From Epiperipatus broadwayi (taxonomy: Eukaryota; Onychophora; Udeonychophora; Euonychophora; Peripatidae): a stretch of 64,000 bases of DNA. This document shows positions 1 to 10,483 of this stretch, in pieces (position 1 is the first letter of the stretch; every line of letters starts with the position of its first letter). The stretch spans positions 682,001 through 746,000 of the forward strand of contig JAQFVV010012496.1 in assembly GCA_028023455.1 (NCBI GenBank). The letters are read 5' to 3'. A program made the position numbers and the translations under genes. The notes beneath the pieces were generated by a model. That model searched no databases. It was not told the origin of the DNA and saw nothing but the letters and a program-made list of their open reading frames with translations.

Positions 1-865
1 TTGTCATGTTTTATTTGTATTTGTAGAGCTACTTCAAGTGGTATATGCCGTAAAAAGAAATTGGAATAATGTAACACTTATATCCGTTATTATCTGCTTT
101 TATGAAAGGATGACAAAGTATGAAAAAGCATGTAAACATGAAGTTTAATCTATTATGTGATATTCATTGGAAAGCCAAAATCATTCAGTTAAAGCTGTCT
201 ATAAGCAATTTGAATAAATTCATAATATTCTATAAAAATTTGTCATATATAAGTTGTATACTTAATCTATCTCTAGTGCCACATGGAATCATCTGTAGCT
301 TCTTCTAGTACTATATTAGCTTTAGTGTCATTCACCAGAAGGATGTCTAGCAATCAAAAAAAAAGAATGAGTCCCCTGGTGGAAGCAAGTGATCCAATTT
401 CAAGGCAGAATGTTGTTTCTTGGTGATTATATAATAAAATCTTACTCAGACTGATTATGGCCAAGTTCATTAGCAAAAGGTCAGCCTTAATCACTTATAC
501 CTTAAATGAAAGTAGAAATATTTCATAATATGTTCATAATCTCCCTAATTATTATTGTTTTGCACTAATAATGTGTAGTGTGTTCTTATTTTAATATGAA
601 TTGTAAATGTAATTTAGTTGTACATAAGTTTGTGATAAATATTTATAAATTAACTACTGGACACATTAATGCTTTATATTCCCACATCATAAATAATACT
701 GCACTTGCTGTGTTTCTAAAACCCCATGTTCATACTAAGTATAATCATGTTGTTTATCATAATACCTAAATAAATAATATCAAATTGCATCAAATTTCTA
801 TATTGGATTAAGCATTTAATTTAATAAATAATATTAAAAATTAAATATTAAAATATAAGTCCCAA
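1..865. other. AT-rich DNA, no recognised feature
   Basis: I see no gene, RNA or repeat family that I can name. The short open frames of about 60 codons are what AT-rich random sequence gives and have no recognisable motifs. Confidence 0.6.
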
Positions 866-1350
866 TTTGAAGCAACAACTCATGACACAGCATAAATATA
901 TTAATTTTTCTTAAAGATGCATCCCTCATATATGTAAATGAATTATGTCCTGTAAATGAGGGGTCAGATTGACTTGTGGTAAACATGGGTAGGATGAGAA
1001 GGTTGGCTTTGAGCATTCCATCATCAGATTTTCAATGAAATGGATGGCTGAAGAGTTGTGGAGTGGAGTGCTTTGAAGCCTGACCATTAAAGTATGAAGA
1101 TTGGCTATCTTAATATAAGCTGAGCTTTGATTGTATATATGTGTGGAGATGATAATTTAGACCAACTGACAAGTGCTGGTTTAGCTTGAAATACATCTAT
1201 TGGTGATTATTTATCTTTTCGACATCTGTGTGATCAAGCGTATCAGCGTTATGAGATAGGATGGATGGTTGAGGGTCATGTGAAAGTCTGAGTTCAAACT
1301 ACCTATATATTACATATATAAGTGCAGATATGAAAAAGCCTGTACAGTAG
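866..1350 (+). repeat. Dispersed B-box repeat (family R1), copy 1
   Basis: This copy shares ordered blocks with copies near 12375, 15795, 43785 and 60425. The blocks are a GTAAATGAGGGGTCAGAT-like start, a CATTCCATCATCAGATTTTC block, a GACCAACTGA..AGTGCTGGTTTAGC core, and a tail reading GTGAAAGTCTGAGTTC. In better copies the tail continues into GAGTTCGAATCCCGC, which resembles a tRNA (Pol III) B box. This suggests a SINE-like origin. In this copy the B box is degraded (GAGTTCAAACTACC). No protein is encoded. Confidence 0.7.
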
Positions 1351-1796
1351 AAAAAAATCATATTTCAAAGATGAATTAGAAAAAGAAAAAATTGTTTTTA
1401 GAACTGAGAGATGAAGTATTAAAAGAATCTGTGGACGAATTTAAGAGGTATTTTTTAATATTTTGATATAAATAATGTGGAAATAAAAAAAAAGATTCAA
1501 AATCATATCTAAAATTATTTCAAATTAATATATATATATATATATAAGAATATTAGAAAACAAATAATTAGAAAAAAAAGCAAATTTCAAAATATTTTGT
1601 TATAACGACATAGATTAACAATTTTTAAGAAAGTGTAACATATATTCTGAATATATTACAGTGATAGATAATAATTAGAATCAACCTGTTACAAATGTGT
1701 TAATTGTCATAATATTTTTTTCCACATTCGCTAAGACAATTTTAAGTGCGTTAATAATTTTTATTAGTCATTTCATTAAACTAAAAAATTATCCAC
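1351..1796. other. AT-rich spacer
   Basis: Very AT-rich, with a short TA run near 1530-1547. No gene or repeat family identified. Confidence 0.5.
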
Positions 1797-2103
1797 TTAA
1801 TGAATAATATTTCTGTGGTATAATTTTCCCTACACTATTTTCATGCAGGGTAAGTATTGTTTTCTATCTGCTTTTAACACCTTGTGAAAGAGTGTAATCA
1901 TAAACATATAACTAAAAATATGTGAAAAGATGCATAATTCCTAAGATGTACATTTCATGCTGAATCAGCACTCATCAATTGGCATAGATCATAATCTCTT
2001 ACACATATCAACACTTCTGCAAGGTGTTAAAAGTGGATAGAAACCAGTCCCTATCTTGCATGATAGTGGAGTAGTGAAAATTATACTATAGAAATATTAT
2101 TCA
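1797..2103. repeat. Fold-back element, family F3
   Basis: The left arm (about 1797-1890, containing TTTTCATGCAGGGTAAG and TTTTAACACCTTGT) is complementary to the right arm (about 2017-2103, containing CAAGGTGTTAAAAG and CTATCTTGCATGATAG). The centre carries CTGAATCAGCACTCATCA, the reverse complement of the GATGAGTGCTGGTT core of family R1. Related half copies lie at 17040-17270 and 17385-17605. Non-coding; probably a non-autonomous, MITE-like element. Confidence 0.75.
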
Positions 2104-2480
2104 TTTTATTCTAAGTACAAACTTTTTTTTAATAAATTGAAGCTAAGTAAATATTACCTTTGCTCAATAATAAGTGAAAACCAGTCAAAAGTGCTAGCTA
2201 TATTCTGAAAATTATGGCAAATTGTGTTTTCTTTTCTATCGTTATCAATGAAATAACAATAAAATCACAATTTAAAAAGTGTGACTTCTTTGTGACCTAA
2301 ATGTGAATTGTTTATAAAATTATAATATACATATATTACAATAACAAATTAATCACCTTTTTCTTTAAAATATATATGTTCTCCAACATTATAAATAACT
2401 TCATAAACTTCTAACTTCTTTTCAAAAACTTTATTTCCATATATTAACTATATGAACATATATATATAAAATCACATATA
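2104..2480. other. AT-rich spacer
   Basis: No gene or named repeat seen. Confidence 0.5.
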
Positions 2481-3000
2481 CATTTCCGACGTTTCAACTG
2501 GTTTTTTTCCCATTACAGTCATTTTCAAGGACCTACAACAACATCAAAAAAATACATATCTCTACATAATACTCTAAATACAAATCTCTTTCATGTATTA
2601 AACATTAACACATCAAATTCACAATAATAAAACATATTAACTATACATTATTATATTTTACTTACATCTTCCTCCCTCTTCTCTCTTTATTATAAAACTT
2701 CCTTTTTACATACAATATTAGAAAAATATTAGAAACCATCTAAAACACCAATAAACAAAATACTATTTAAGTCCATTTAACCCATCCCTAATAACAAATT
2801 TATTCCTCCTTTAACTATTTTATCTAACTTACATATCAATTATGTTCAATTCTTATCTATACTTTTAAATCTATTAAAAAACTGGATATACATTATTTAT
2901 CTATCCTTTAACAATTTCCTTAAATATTATTTAAACATTTCATATTAATTATATTTTATTTTATATCTTTTTATGCATAATATGTGATTATATATATGTT
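2481..3000 (-). mobile_element. Possible 3' tail of a Penelope-like element
   Basis: Read on the minus strand, 2485-2545 contains GGTCCTTGAAAATGACTG, then a short spacer, then CAGTTGAAACGTCGGAA. A GAAACGTC box after a small hairpin (ACTG..CAGT) resembles the hammerhead-like motif found in the terminal repeats of Penelope-like retroelements. The canonical CUGANGA box is not intact, so an active ribozyme is unlikely. No protein motif is visible in the AT-rich stretch to its right. Tentative. Confidence 0.35.
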
Positions 3001-3020
3001 CATATGTTAATATATATATA

Positions 3021-3361
3021 TGGAGCTTTACCAAGACCTCCAAACAAGCGTATTTGTTTACATAAACGTCAGAGTCAATATTCACTGTCTCTTTCATTTT
3101 GCTCCACTCTCAGATCAGCTGATTTCAAGCTGATTTGCTCTCATCAGTGAAGGGATAGGTGTTAGAAACTAGATTTAAATATTAACTCCAAGTGTTTTAA
3201 TATTTAGGCCTAGTTTCTAACTCCTATCCCGTCACTGATGAGAGCAAATCAGCTTGAAATCAGCTGATCTGAGGGTGGAGCAAAATGAAAGAGACAGTGA
3301 ATATTTACTCTGACGTTTATGTAAACAAATACGCTTGTTTGGAGGTCTTGGTAAAGCTCCA
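3021..3361. repeat. Fold-back element, 341 bp (family F1)
   Basis: This is a near-perfect long inverted repeat. It begins TGGAGCTTTACCAAGACC and ends with the complement GGTCTTGGTAAAGCTCCA. The arms of about 160 bp pair along most of their length, and the loop of about 20 bp is at 3184-3200. It is embedded in TA-rich DNA and has no coding content. It looks like a MITE or fold-back transposon. Confidence 0.85.
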
Positions 3362-3700
3362 TCTATTGATCATTAATACAAGCGATAGCAGGTTTTTACG
3401 TATATAAAACTTGTTTTGTTTTTCATATATATATATATATGTTTATATGTTTTTGAAAAGAAGTTATTTATAAGTATTTATAATGTGTACATTTAGATAT
3501 ATCTTTCTATTTATATATATAAATATAAACTGTTTATTTGATTTGCTGTAGTTAATTTTGCTGGATCACCAAAAATATTTTCAACTGGTTCTTTATGATG
3601 AAAGTTAACTCTGTTTAATCATCATTAGCAAACAATCATAAACGATTATGATCATTCTAATTCCAGTAAAAAAAAGTGAGCTAATGATAAAGAATAATGA
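3362..3700. other. AT-rich spacer
   Basis: TA-rich sequence, no gene or named repeat seen. Confidence 0.5.
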
Positions 3701-3710
3701 AAAGTTTGTT

Positions 3711-3825
3711 TTTGTTCATATGTCATAGCATCAGCCGGGACATGAACCCACAACCGTCTGCAACCAACTACTTGCTTGCAAGGTGGTTGTGATGACCTCT
3801 CGGCTAACAGCGCTTGACAAAAAAT
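3711..3825 (-). repeat. tRNA-derived SINE (family S1), copy 1
   Basis: On the minus strand this reads GTTAGCCGAGAGGTCA (A-box-like), then GTGGGTTCATGTCCCGGC (B-box-like), then TGATGCTATGACATATGA. The same order occurs at 12953, 19967 and 58598. This layout is typical of a SINE with a tRNA head. It is not a functional tRNA gene, because the acceptor stem does not pair. Confidence 0.8.
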
Positions 3826-3886
3826 GTGTTTTACATGATTATATAAACTCATTCTTAAAACACAAATATATTTATACATTAACAAT

Positions 3887-3990
3887 TCTCATCATACAGT
3901 AGTGCCACCTAATGCAAGCCATAGTAATCATTGGATGCTAGCATCCATTTATTACTATGGCATGAACTGGATGGCCTACTATATGGAGAG
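3887..3990. repeat. Short fold-back, family F2 (deleted form)
   Basis: The left end (ATACAGTAGTGCCACC) and right end (CTACTATATGGAGAG) match the ends of the F2 elements at 8242-8524 and 63048-63571. The two arms meet at a central GGATGCTAGCATCC palindrome, so this is a short internally deleted form of about 104 bp. Confidence 0.75.
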
Positions 3991-4549
3991 TGTTGCTACA
4001 GTATTAATAATAGCATAAGAATTGGTGATCATATGATGTTTTAGTGGTTTATATTTATACATATGAAATGTTGATTTTTTTTACTTTATTTGACATCTTG
4101 TAAAACAGATTTACTTTTTCAGAAGCAAACTTGTCTTGCCAAAACACAATTATTCACAGCCTACTTTCTAAATGAAAGCAATTAATATGCTTCTCTTTGG
4201 AGTTATTTTAGGATAATCTTCACAATGTAAACATATTTTGTGACTTTCATGCATAAATACTATTCTGATGTGTAGCATAAAATATTTTTTAAGTTTTGTC
4301 TATTATTTTTTATTTATTTCACTACCCTTTCTGATAAAAATATGATGTTAGAATAGATTCAATGCCAAAAATACCAATAAACTGAAGAAATTTCTAGTTA
4401 TTTTCATATTATAAAATTTGACAACAGTATTAGTAATTAATTTAATTGATTCAGTTACATCACTATAATGAAATACCCATTTTTAAAATTTATTAAATAT
4501 AACAGTAGTGTATTGGAATCTGTTGTATTTCTTTATCTAAACACATAAA
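3991..4549. other. AT-rich spacer
   Basis: No gene or clear repeat. A short match to the F5 arm (TTGGTGATCATATGATG) lies near 4021. Confidence 0.5.
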
Positions 4550-4845
4550 AGCAGCCAACACTTAAACAATACCAATATCATTAACAATCAACAATTTCAA
4601 TCTGTTGCCATGACAATTTCCTTTAATCAACAATGATAAAAATTCATCTTTACCTATGGTCTAACATGTTTATATAGATACTAAAGATTGAAACTCTCTA
4701 AAGTCAAGTTCTTTAGGCCTATATAACCATATTAGACCATAGGTAAAGGTGGATTTCCATGTCTATTGACTAAAGGAGGTAGCCTTGACAACAGATTGAT
4801 TTTGTTGACTGTTAATGATATTGGTATTGTTTAAGTGTTGACTGC
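4550..4845. repeat. Fold-back element, family F4
   Basis: The left arm (CAACACTTAAACAATACC onwards) pairs with the right arm ending GGTATTGTTTAAGTGTTG. The inner pair is CCTATGGTCTAA near 4656 with TTAGACCATAGG at 4731. A second, half copy of the right arm follows at 5040-5200. The outer part of this arm (CCTTGACAACAG ... TATTG) is also the unit of the tandem array at 18051-18527. Confidence 0.8.
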
Positions 4846-5039
4846 TGTCTTGTATTTACATTGAATGCCTAACCAGCCTTAAGCATTATTAGGTTTATTA
4901 TCTAAGTAATACATGGATGGAGTGCAATTGTGAAAGTTATAATTGCAATTTGAAAGTTATATTTGACTATTTGTTAGTCTTCTTTCAGAACAGGTTATAT
5001 TTACCTGTTTAATGAGGTTTATTTAAACTTCTTTGTATT

Positions 5040-5200
5040 AATAATTTCACTCTCTGTAGTCAAGTTGCAATGTTTAGTGTTTATACAAACATATTAGACT
5101 ACAGGTGAAAGTGGATTTCCACATTTATTGATTAAAGGAGGTTGTCTTGACAACAGAATGAAATTGTTGATTGTTAATGATAATGGTATTGTTTAAGGAA
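5040..5200 (+). repeat. Half copy of fold-back family F4
   Basis: This repeats the right arm of the 4550-4845 element: a block resembling the CTCTCTAAAGTCAAG block of that element, then TATTAGACTACAGGTGAAAG, GTGGATTTCCA, GTCTTGACAACAG and GGTATTGTTTAAGG. The left arm is absent. Confidence 0.7.
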
Positions 5201-5737
5201 CTACTTTTATGTATTTACATTAAATACCTATTTAGCCTTGAACACTATTAGTTTCATATCTAGGTATTAATTTACTCAAAAAATCTACCAAGGGCATTAA
5301 ATTTGCCTCATTCTCAAGTAAAAAAGCATCCAAACCAAAAGTTGCTTTGTTTTTTTTTCATCATTGACTGATAAAGCATTCAAATTCTTATAAATATTAG
5401 TAGGTACTTTGGTATTAGTCCTGCTATGACTTATTACTCTGATGAAATTTTAGTCCAGTAATATTTACTCGAAGTTTAAGTTAATAATGTCATGGCAATC
5501 AAAATACTGGCATGACTATCCATATTAATGATTAAGATAGGTACATGGTGACTTGTGAGGTTACAAAACATGCTGCCTATGAAATTTTGTGCTATCACTA
5601 TCTTTTGTGCTATCATGTTGTCTGTGCTAATGCTGTGATTGGTTCACCTAGATTTTTTCAAAGATTCTGTAACATTTAAAAGTTTTTCATTTGTGATTTT
5701 AGAAATATTGTAATTTTAATCATTTTTTAAACTGAGT

Positions 5738-6626
5738 ATTAAAATGTGAGAATTACCTTTTTCAGAAGAGGATGTGATCAATTTCTTCCAGAAATATGAA
5801 CTTTTGACAGTGAAAAACTTATGTGACAATGGCAATAATATGAAAATGTATAGCCATATTTCTGACAAACAATCATGTATAATACTCAACACATTGCTCA
5901 AAAGATAGCCATTCATAAGGAAACATGGTTTTAGGGCTCAGTACTTCAATTTGTAAGTGTTATGCTTCATATATAACTGGTCATGACAATTAATATCCAG
6001 CGAATGGTGTAAAAATTAGCTGGAAATGGCAAAAAAGTATAGTTGATTGTAACAAGTACCTACATGAAGTGGGTTCTTTTAAGTTATTACACACAGAGAG
6101 TGGGAAAATTAGAGATTCAAAGAAAATAGGAAAATTAGAGATTCAAAAAAAATAGTTGAGATTAATGAAAGCCTCTTTATGAAATATCAAAACCAGGTTG
6201 GCAGAGTAATTCCAGAACAGTGGATAGCTGGTGGAATTTGTGGGGAGTTGGAGGAAAGTTTTATAATTAAAATTAAAGACAGAACTGCAATCACTCTTAT
6301 GCAAGCCATCAAAGAAACTGTGGAATAGGGATCTACAATTTACAAAGATTTCTGGACTGCCTACAAAACAGAAGAATTGTAAGATGCCAATTATGAACCC
6401 TTGTCAGTCAATCACACATAAATACTTCATTGATCCCTCAACTGGTATGCACACACAAAATAATGAATGGCTATGGGATTCAGGCAAATGGTGGAATAAA
6501 AAACACAGAGAAACAGCATATCAACAGCTGGATTCATATTTGACTGAATTCATGTGGCGGCGGATATATAAGGAAGATCCTTTCCTTTCCATTCTAGAAC
6601 ATACTGCACAGTTGCTACCACAGTGA
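5738..6626 (+). pseudogene. Merlin (ISXO2/IS1016-like) transposase, broken
   Basis: This is the remnant of a cut-and-paste transposase with an ISXO2-like DDE domain. In shifting frames one reads EEDVINFFQKYELLTV, a His-Lys-x-x-Trp-Phe block near 5915, PEQWIAGGICGELEE near 6210, GSTIYKDFW at about 6329-6355, and an open C-terminal stretch (6384-6626) with THKYFIDPSTG and LTEFMWRR. These match the order in the Merlin family and in the better copy at 52204-53056. Damage seen: the first catalytic Asp of the VEID-type motif is Asn (AAT at 6164-6166); there is an in-frame TAG just before GSTIYKDFW; there is a 27-bp tandem duplication at about 6103-6153; and at least one frameshift separates the second Asp (6347) from the candidate Glu (6465). 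It cannot encode an active enzyme. Confidence 0.8.
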
Positions 6627-7029
6627 TTCTCATCATTTGTAAATATTTTTTTAAATTTAAAAATACATTTCTAATTAAATGTCATTATATTTATCTTTTA
6701 TTTATTTTTGTTAAACGTTTTAAAATCTTAAATATTTTTTTTATTTGTTTTTCTTTTGAAAATAATTTTTTAAAATATTACCTTAAAGTTACACTTCACT
6801 TCCTTAAAATTATAGTTCACCATTTTGATTTTTTTTTTTTAATTAATCACATAGTTTATGATGGGGCAAAGCGTAGCAACATGAGGAAGGGGAACAGATG
6901 TTTTCAGTGACACACAGTGTCATCCAATAAATGCGCAACTCATAAGTACCTGTTCATTTAATTTTTAATGACTTTTTGTCTTTTTTCCATAATTAATATA
7001 GTCTCCATTTTTTTTATATTACATGTGCT

Positions 7030-7266
7030 ATGACATATTATATCTGGTGACATATTATTCTAAGTTTGCAATATGTTTAAAATAATGCCTCCATGATATT
7101 TGCAGACAAATTTTATTTATTAAGTTTGTCTGCATATTATTTAGAGTCTTTATCTTAAACATCACAAACTTAGAGTAATATGTCATCAGAGTAATATATC
7201 ATCAGAGTAATATGTCATCAGAGTAATATGTCATCAGAGTAATATGTCATCAGAGTAATATGTCAT
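7030..7266. repeat. Hairpin inside Merlin 1 right end
   Basis: The left arm (TGCTATGACATATTATAT ... TTCTAAGTTT, 7030-7112) is complementary to the right arm (AAACTTAGAGTAATATG ..., from 7122). The left arm repeats the forward Merlin terminal sequence, so a terminal-repeat copy sits head to head with the true right end. Confidence 0.7.
7172..7266 (+). repeat. 16-bp tandem repeat, about 6 units
   Basis: The unit AGAGTAATATGTCATC is repeated six times with one or two substitutions. It is the reverse complement of part of the Merlin 1 left terminal repeat (compare CTTATTACTCTGATG at 5430). Confidence 0.9.
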
Positions 7267-7410
7267 AGCAGAATTAATACTAAGTCATAGCAGAACTAAT
7301 ACTACATCATAGCAAAATTAATACTGTCATAGCAGATCTAATACTACATCATAGCAGAACTAATACTATGTAATAGCAGAACTAATACTACATCATAGGA
7401 GACTAATACC
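7263..7410 (+). repeat. About 22-bp tandem repeat, about 7 units
   Basis: The unit is close to CATAGCAGAACTAATACTA plus three bases. Units differ by small substitutions and indels (CAAAATTAATACT, CAGATCTAATACT). It is complementary to TATTAGTCCTGCTATGA of the Merlin 1 left end. Confidence 0.9.
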
Positions 7411-7417
7411 AAAGTAC

Positions 7418-8229
7418 TCATTAATAATTACAACAGAGTATTTATAGGTTGCATTCAAAACTATTACAACATTTTAATGTTAAACATTTGATTGTCAAGA
7501 ATTTCCCATTCATCAATATTATATAAATTAAAAGAGAGGAATTAATTGTATTTTTGTTTTAATTAGCTCAAATTAAAATCCCACCACCAAATGTTTATCA
7601 CATCTTAATGCCTAATTTATGAAGCTATTTAAAAATGGTAATATTCAAAGTTGTTTTTTTTTATCTTCTTTGTAATTAATTGCCAGAAACATTTTTAACA
7701 TTGGCTCAAAAAAAGGTTATTCCATATTTTATTTATTAATAGTAGCTGAGGCACTTTTGTCTAGAGAAGATAGATTCGTAACATTCATAATGTGGCTGGT
7801 TATTGGCTAATGAAAAGTTTATTCTGTCTTTTTATTTATTAACAAGTAGCTGAGTGTGCGTTAGGCTGAGAAATTAGATTCGTAACTCTCATAAGCTGAT
7901 ATACAGTATAATGGCCACCCTATGATGATATGAATCTGAATTCTCTGGCCAAAAGTACTGGTGAATTATTGTTAATAAATAATGATATGGAGTAAAGGAT
8001 TACCTTAAACAACTTTATAATGTGTTTTTTGCAACTAATTAAAAATGGTAACAAATATTGCAGTGGTACAAATACTAGCTAAACACCAAGGTTTATTTTA
8101 AATGTATCAGATTACCTATCACCAATAGTACTGCTTTGTTCTCTACAATCATATGCTAATTGTATAATATAAACAAACTTCTAAGTAGCACATGATCACC
8201 ATCTCTTATGCTAGCATATAACTGTTATT
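7418..8229. other. AT-rich DNA with an imperfect direct repeat
   Basis: No gene seen. Two imperfect direct copies of about 62 bp (7730-7791 and 7840-7902) share TTTATTTATTAA, AGTAGCTGAG and TAGATTCGTAAC. Positions 8188-8225 resemble one arm of family F5 (CATGATCACCATCTCTTA). Confidence 0.55.
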
Positions 8230-8537
8230 AAACAGGCAAAACTCTCCATACAGTAGTACCACCCTGTGCCAACCAGAGTAATCAATGGATGCCAGAAGGC
8301 TTGTGCATAAAATCCCTATCTAGTGCCTACTCATCCAATATCCCCAGGTTAGGTTCTAAGATTTAGGTGCAGTGTTCTCTGATCCAAGGCTACTCACTGC
8401 CACAAGCCATAAACTAGTCTGGGGATATTGGATGAGTAGGCACTAGATGTGGATTTTATGCACAAGCCTTCTGGCATCCATTGATTACTCTGGTTGGCAC
8501 AGGGTGGCACTACTGTATGGAGAGTTTTACCTGTTTA
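8230..8537. repeat. Fold-back element, family F2, about 308 bp
   Basis: The arms begin AAACAGGCAAAACTCTCC and end GGAGAGTTTTACCTGTTT. Inner blocks pair as well: CCATACAGTAGTACCACCC with GGGTGGCACTACTGTATGG, and GTGCCTACTCATCCAATA with TATTGGATGAGTAGGCAC. A 16-bp direct repeat, TAAACAAACTTCTAAG, occurs at 8170-8185 and 8536-8551. Related copies are at 3887, 44480 and 63048. Confidence 0.85.
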
Positions 8538-8623
8538 AACAAACTTCTAAGAATAATAAACTATTCTCATACATTACTACAACTAACTAAGTCAAGTACC
8601 TTAGCCACATTAATGAAAACAAT

Positions 8624-9510
8624 TGATAAAAAATCAAGTCATATGACCTAATTTTAATAAAGCTCCTATTTACAAATGTTATATATAGAGTAAGTTAAAA
8701 ACAAACTCTTATGAAGCTTCAAAAATACCCTCAACCTCAGACCGCGGTTTCTGCCTCTAGCGTCATCAGTGAGGTGTTAGGGAATAAAAATACTAGAACT
8801 AGTCCAGCATGTTATCAATGCCTAACTATTGAGAAAAAAATCTGAAACTTTCAGACATTTAAATGTCAAAAAATCCAGCTATCTAACTCAAATAGCCATA
8901 TGTGACTGAACTAAGTTCAGATACACCATATATTAATAGCTCTAGCAATAAAAAAACCCCAAAGCATTAATAGCAAAAAAATAAAATTAAATTGATAAAA
9001 AATCAAGTCAGATGACCTAATTTTAATAAAGCTCCTATTTACAATAACATTTGTAAATAGGAGCTTTATTAAAATTAGGTCTTGTTTTTATATTTATTTT
9101 TTTTTTTTATTTTTTTTTTAATGGTTTATGGGTTGGGTATAACATGTTGTAAATAGGAGCTTTATTAAAATTAGGTCATCTGACTTGATTTTTTATCAAT
9201 TTAATTTTAGTTTTTTGCTATTAATGCTTTGGCGATTTTATATTGCTAGAGCTATTAATATATGGTGTATCTGAACTTAGTTCAGTCACATACGGCTATT
9301 TGAGTTAGATAGCTGGATTTTTGGACATTTAAATGTCTGAAAGTTTCAGATTTTCTTCTCAATAGTTAGGCATTGATAAAATGCTGGACTAGTTCTAGTA
9401 TTTTTATTCCCTAGCACCTCACTGATGACGCTAGAGGCAGAAACCGCGGTCTGAGGTTGAGGGTATTTTTGAAGCTTCATAAGAGTTTGTTTTTAACTTA
9501 CTCTATATAT
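8624..9510. repeat. Large fold-back element, about 830 bp (family F6)
   Basis: Positions 8681-9510 form a long inverted repeat with arms of about 370 bp, starting ATATATAGAGTAAGTT and ending AACTTACTCTATATAT. Paired blocks include CAGACCGCGGTTTCTGCC with its complement, and CTGAACTAAGTTCAG. The innermost block (GACCTAATTTTAATAAAGC) is present at 9015, inverted at 9060 and again at 9160. A further copy lies just outside the left end (8624-8675). Related fragments lie at 48490-49105. No coding sequence. Confidence 0.85.
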
Positions 9511-10483
9511 AAAATAATGAAAACAATATATGTAAATCATGATTTCTTCTCAATACTTTTTTTTGTATTTATAAATATAGAAATAAAATTATATAAATAG
9601 TATTTTTGATCCTGTCAAATCACATTAAATATCTGATAATCACAGATTTATCATTTCTTAAAATTTTTTTGGGAAAAATATTAAGGATTATAAATTTCAC
9701 ATTAAAGATATATTCTGCTACCAGGTTGAGTAGTAACTTTATTTTAAAAAATGATGAAGGTACCTTAAGATATAAATGGTTTAGTGTTGACTTTTTATGT
9801 TCTAAATGAAATCGTTTCTGGATGTTACTATCAATTGATATATTTTAAAATATTCTGGTTAACTATGATCATCAAAATTTGCATAAATATAATAACTTCT
9901 TTGTTTAAAGATAATAGAAGAGATATGGTTTGACTTTAAATTCAATACTAAAAAGTTTTTCTTTTTTTTTTTTTAGTTTTATGATCCTACTCTCCGAGGA
10001 CTAAGTTTTCCCCTTCCAAACCTTATAAACTCTCCAAATTGTGAGTGTGGACGACCATAAACTATGGTATATATTTACAAGGAGTGTTCAATTTATCAGG
10101 CAGCTGTTGGCCTTTTTACTATACATAGCTTGGAGAACTCGACTCTCGATTGGTTAAAAACTGTTGGTGTTAAATTTTAATATACAGATACCATACGCTA
10201 AATAAATAAATAATAATTATTTAACACAGAAGTTATAAACTATTCAAATATATTAATATAAATAAATTGATTTTTATTTAGCAATTTATATTAATAAGAT
10301 CCTGATATTTAATATTTTAAAATGTTAAAATAGAATTTTTGTTCACACCTTTGGGTGAGATAAGTTAAACTATGAAGACATATTCAAGTAAATAATATAC
10401 AACGTTTCATATCATTGTTTTCTTCAACGTATAAGATTATCATTTAATTATATAAAGAATATCGTTTAATAACTGAAACACAG
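9511..10483. other. AT-rich spacer
   Basis: No gene or named repeat found. A slightly less AT-rich patch at 9980-10170 has no recognisable protein in any frame. Confidence 0.5.

Larger units (their letters stand above)
5404..7417 (+). mobile_element. Merlin DNA transposon 1 (degenerate)
   Basis: The left end reads GTACTTTGGTATTAGTCCTG, then CTATGACTTATTACTCTGA. The right end is complementary (ACTAATACCAAAGTAC at 7402-7417). A decayed Merlin transposase lies between them (5738-6626). The right terminal repeat has been lengthened by two tandem arrays (7172-7266 and 7263-7410) whose units are complements of parts of the left terminal repeat. The 8-bp flanks (TATTAGTA left, CATTAATA right) match only partly, so a target duplication is weak. 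The ends are inferred from the inverted repeat. Confidence 0.7.

Noticed and set aside
7172-7410. CRISPR-like regular repeats
   Set aside because: Units are adjacent without spacers and derive from a transposon terminal repeat; the genome is eukaryotic.
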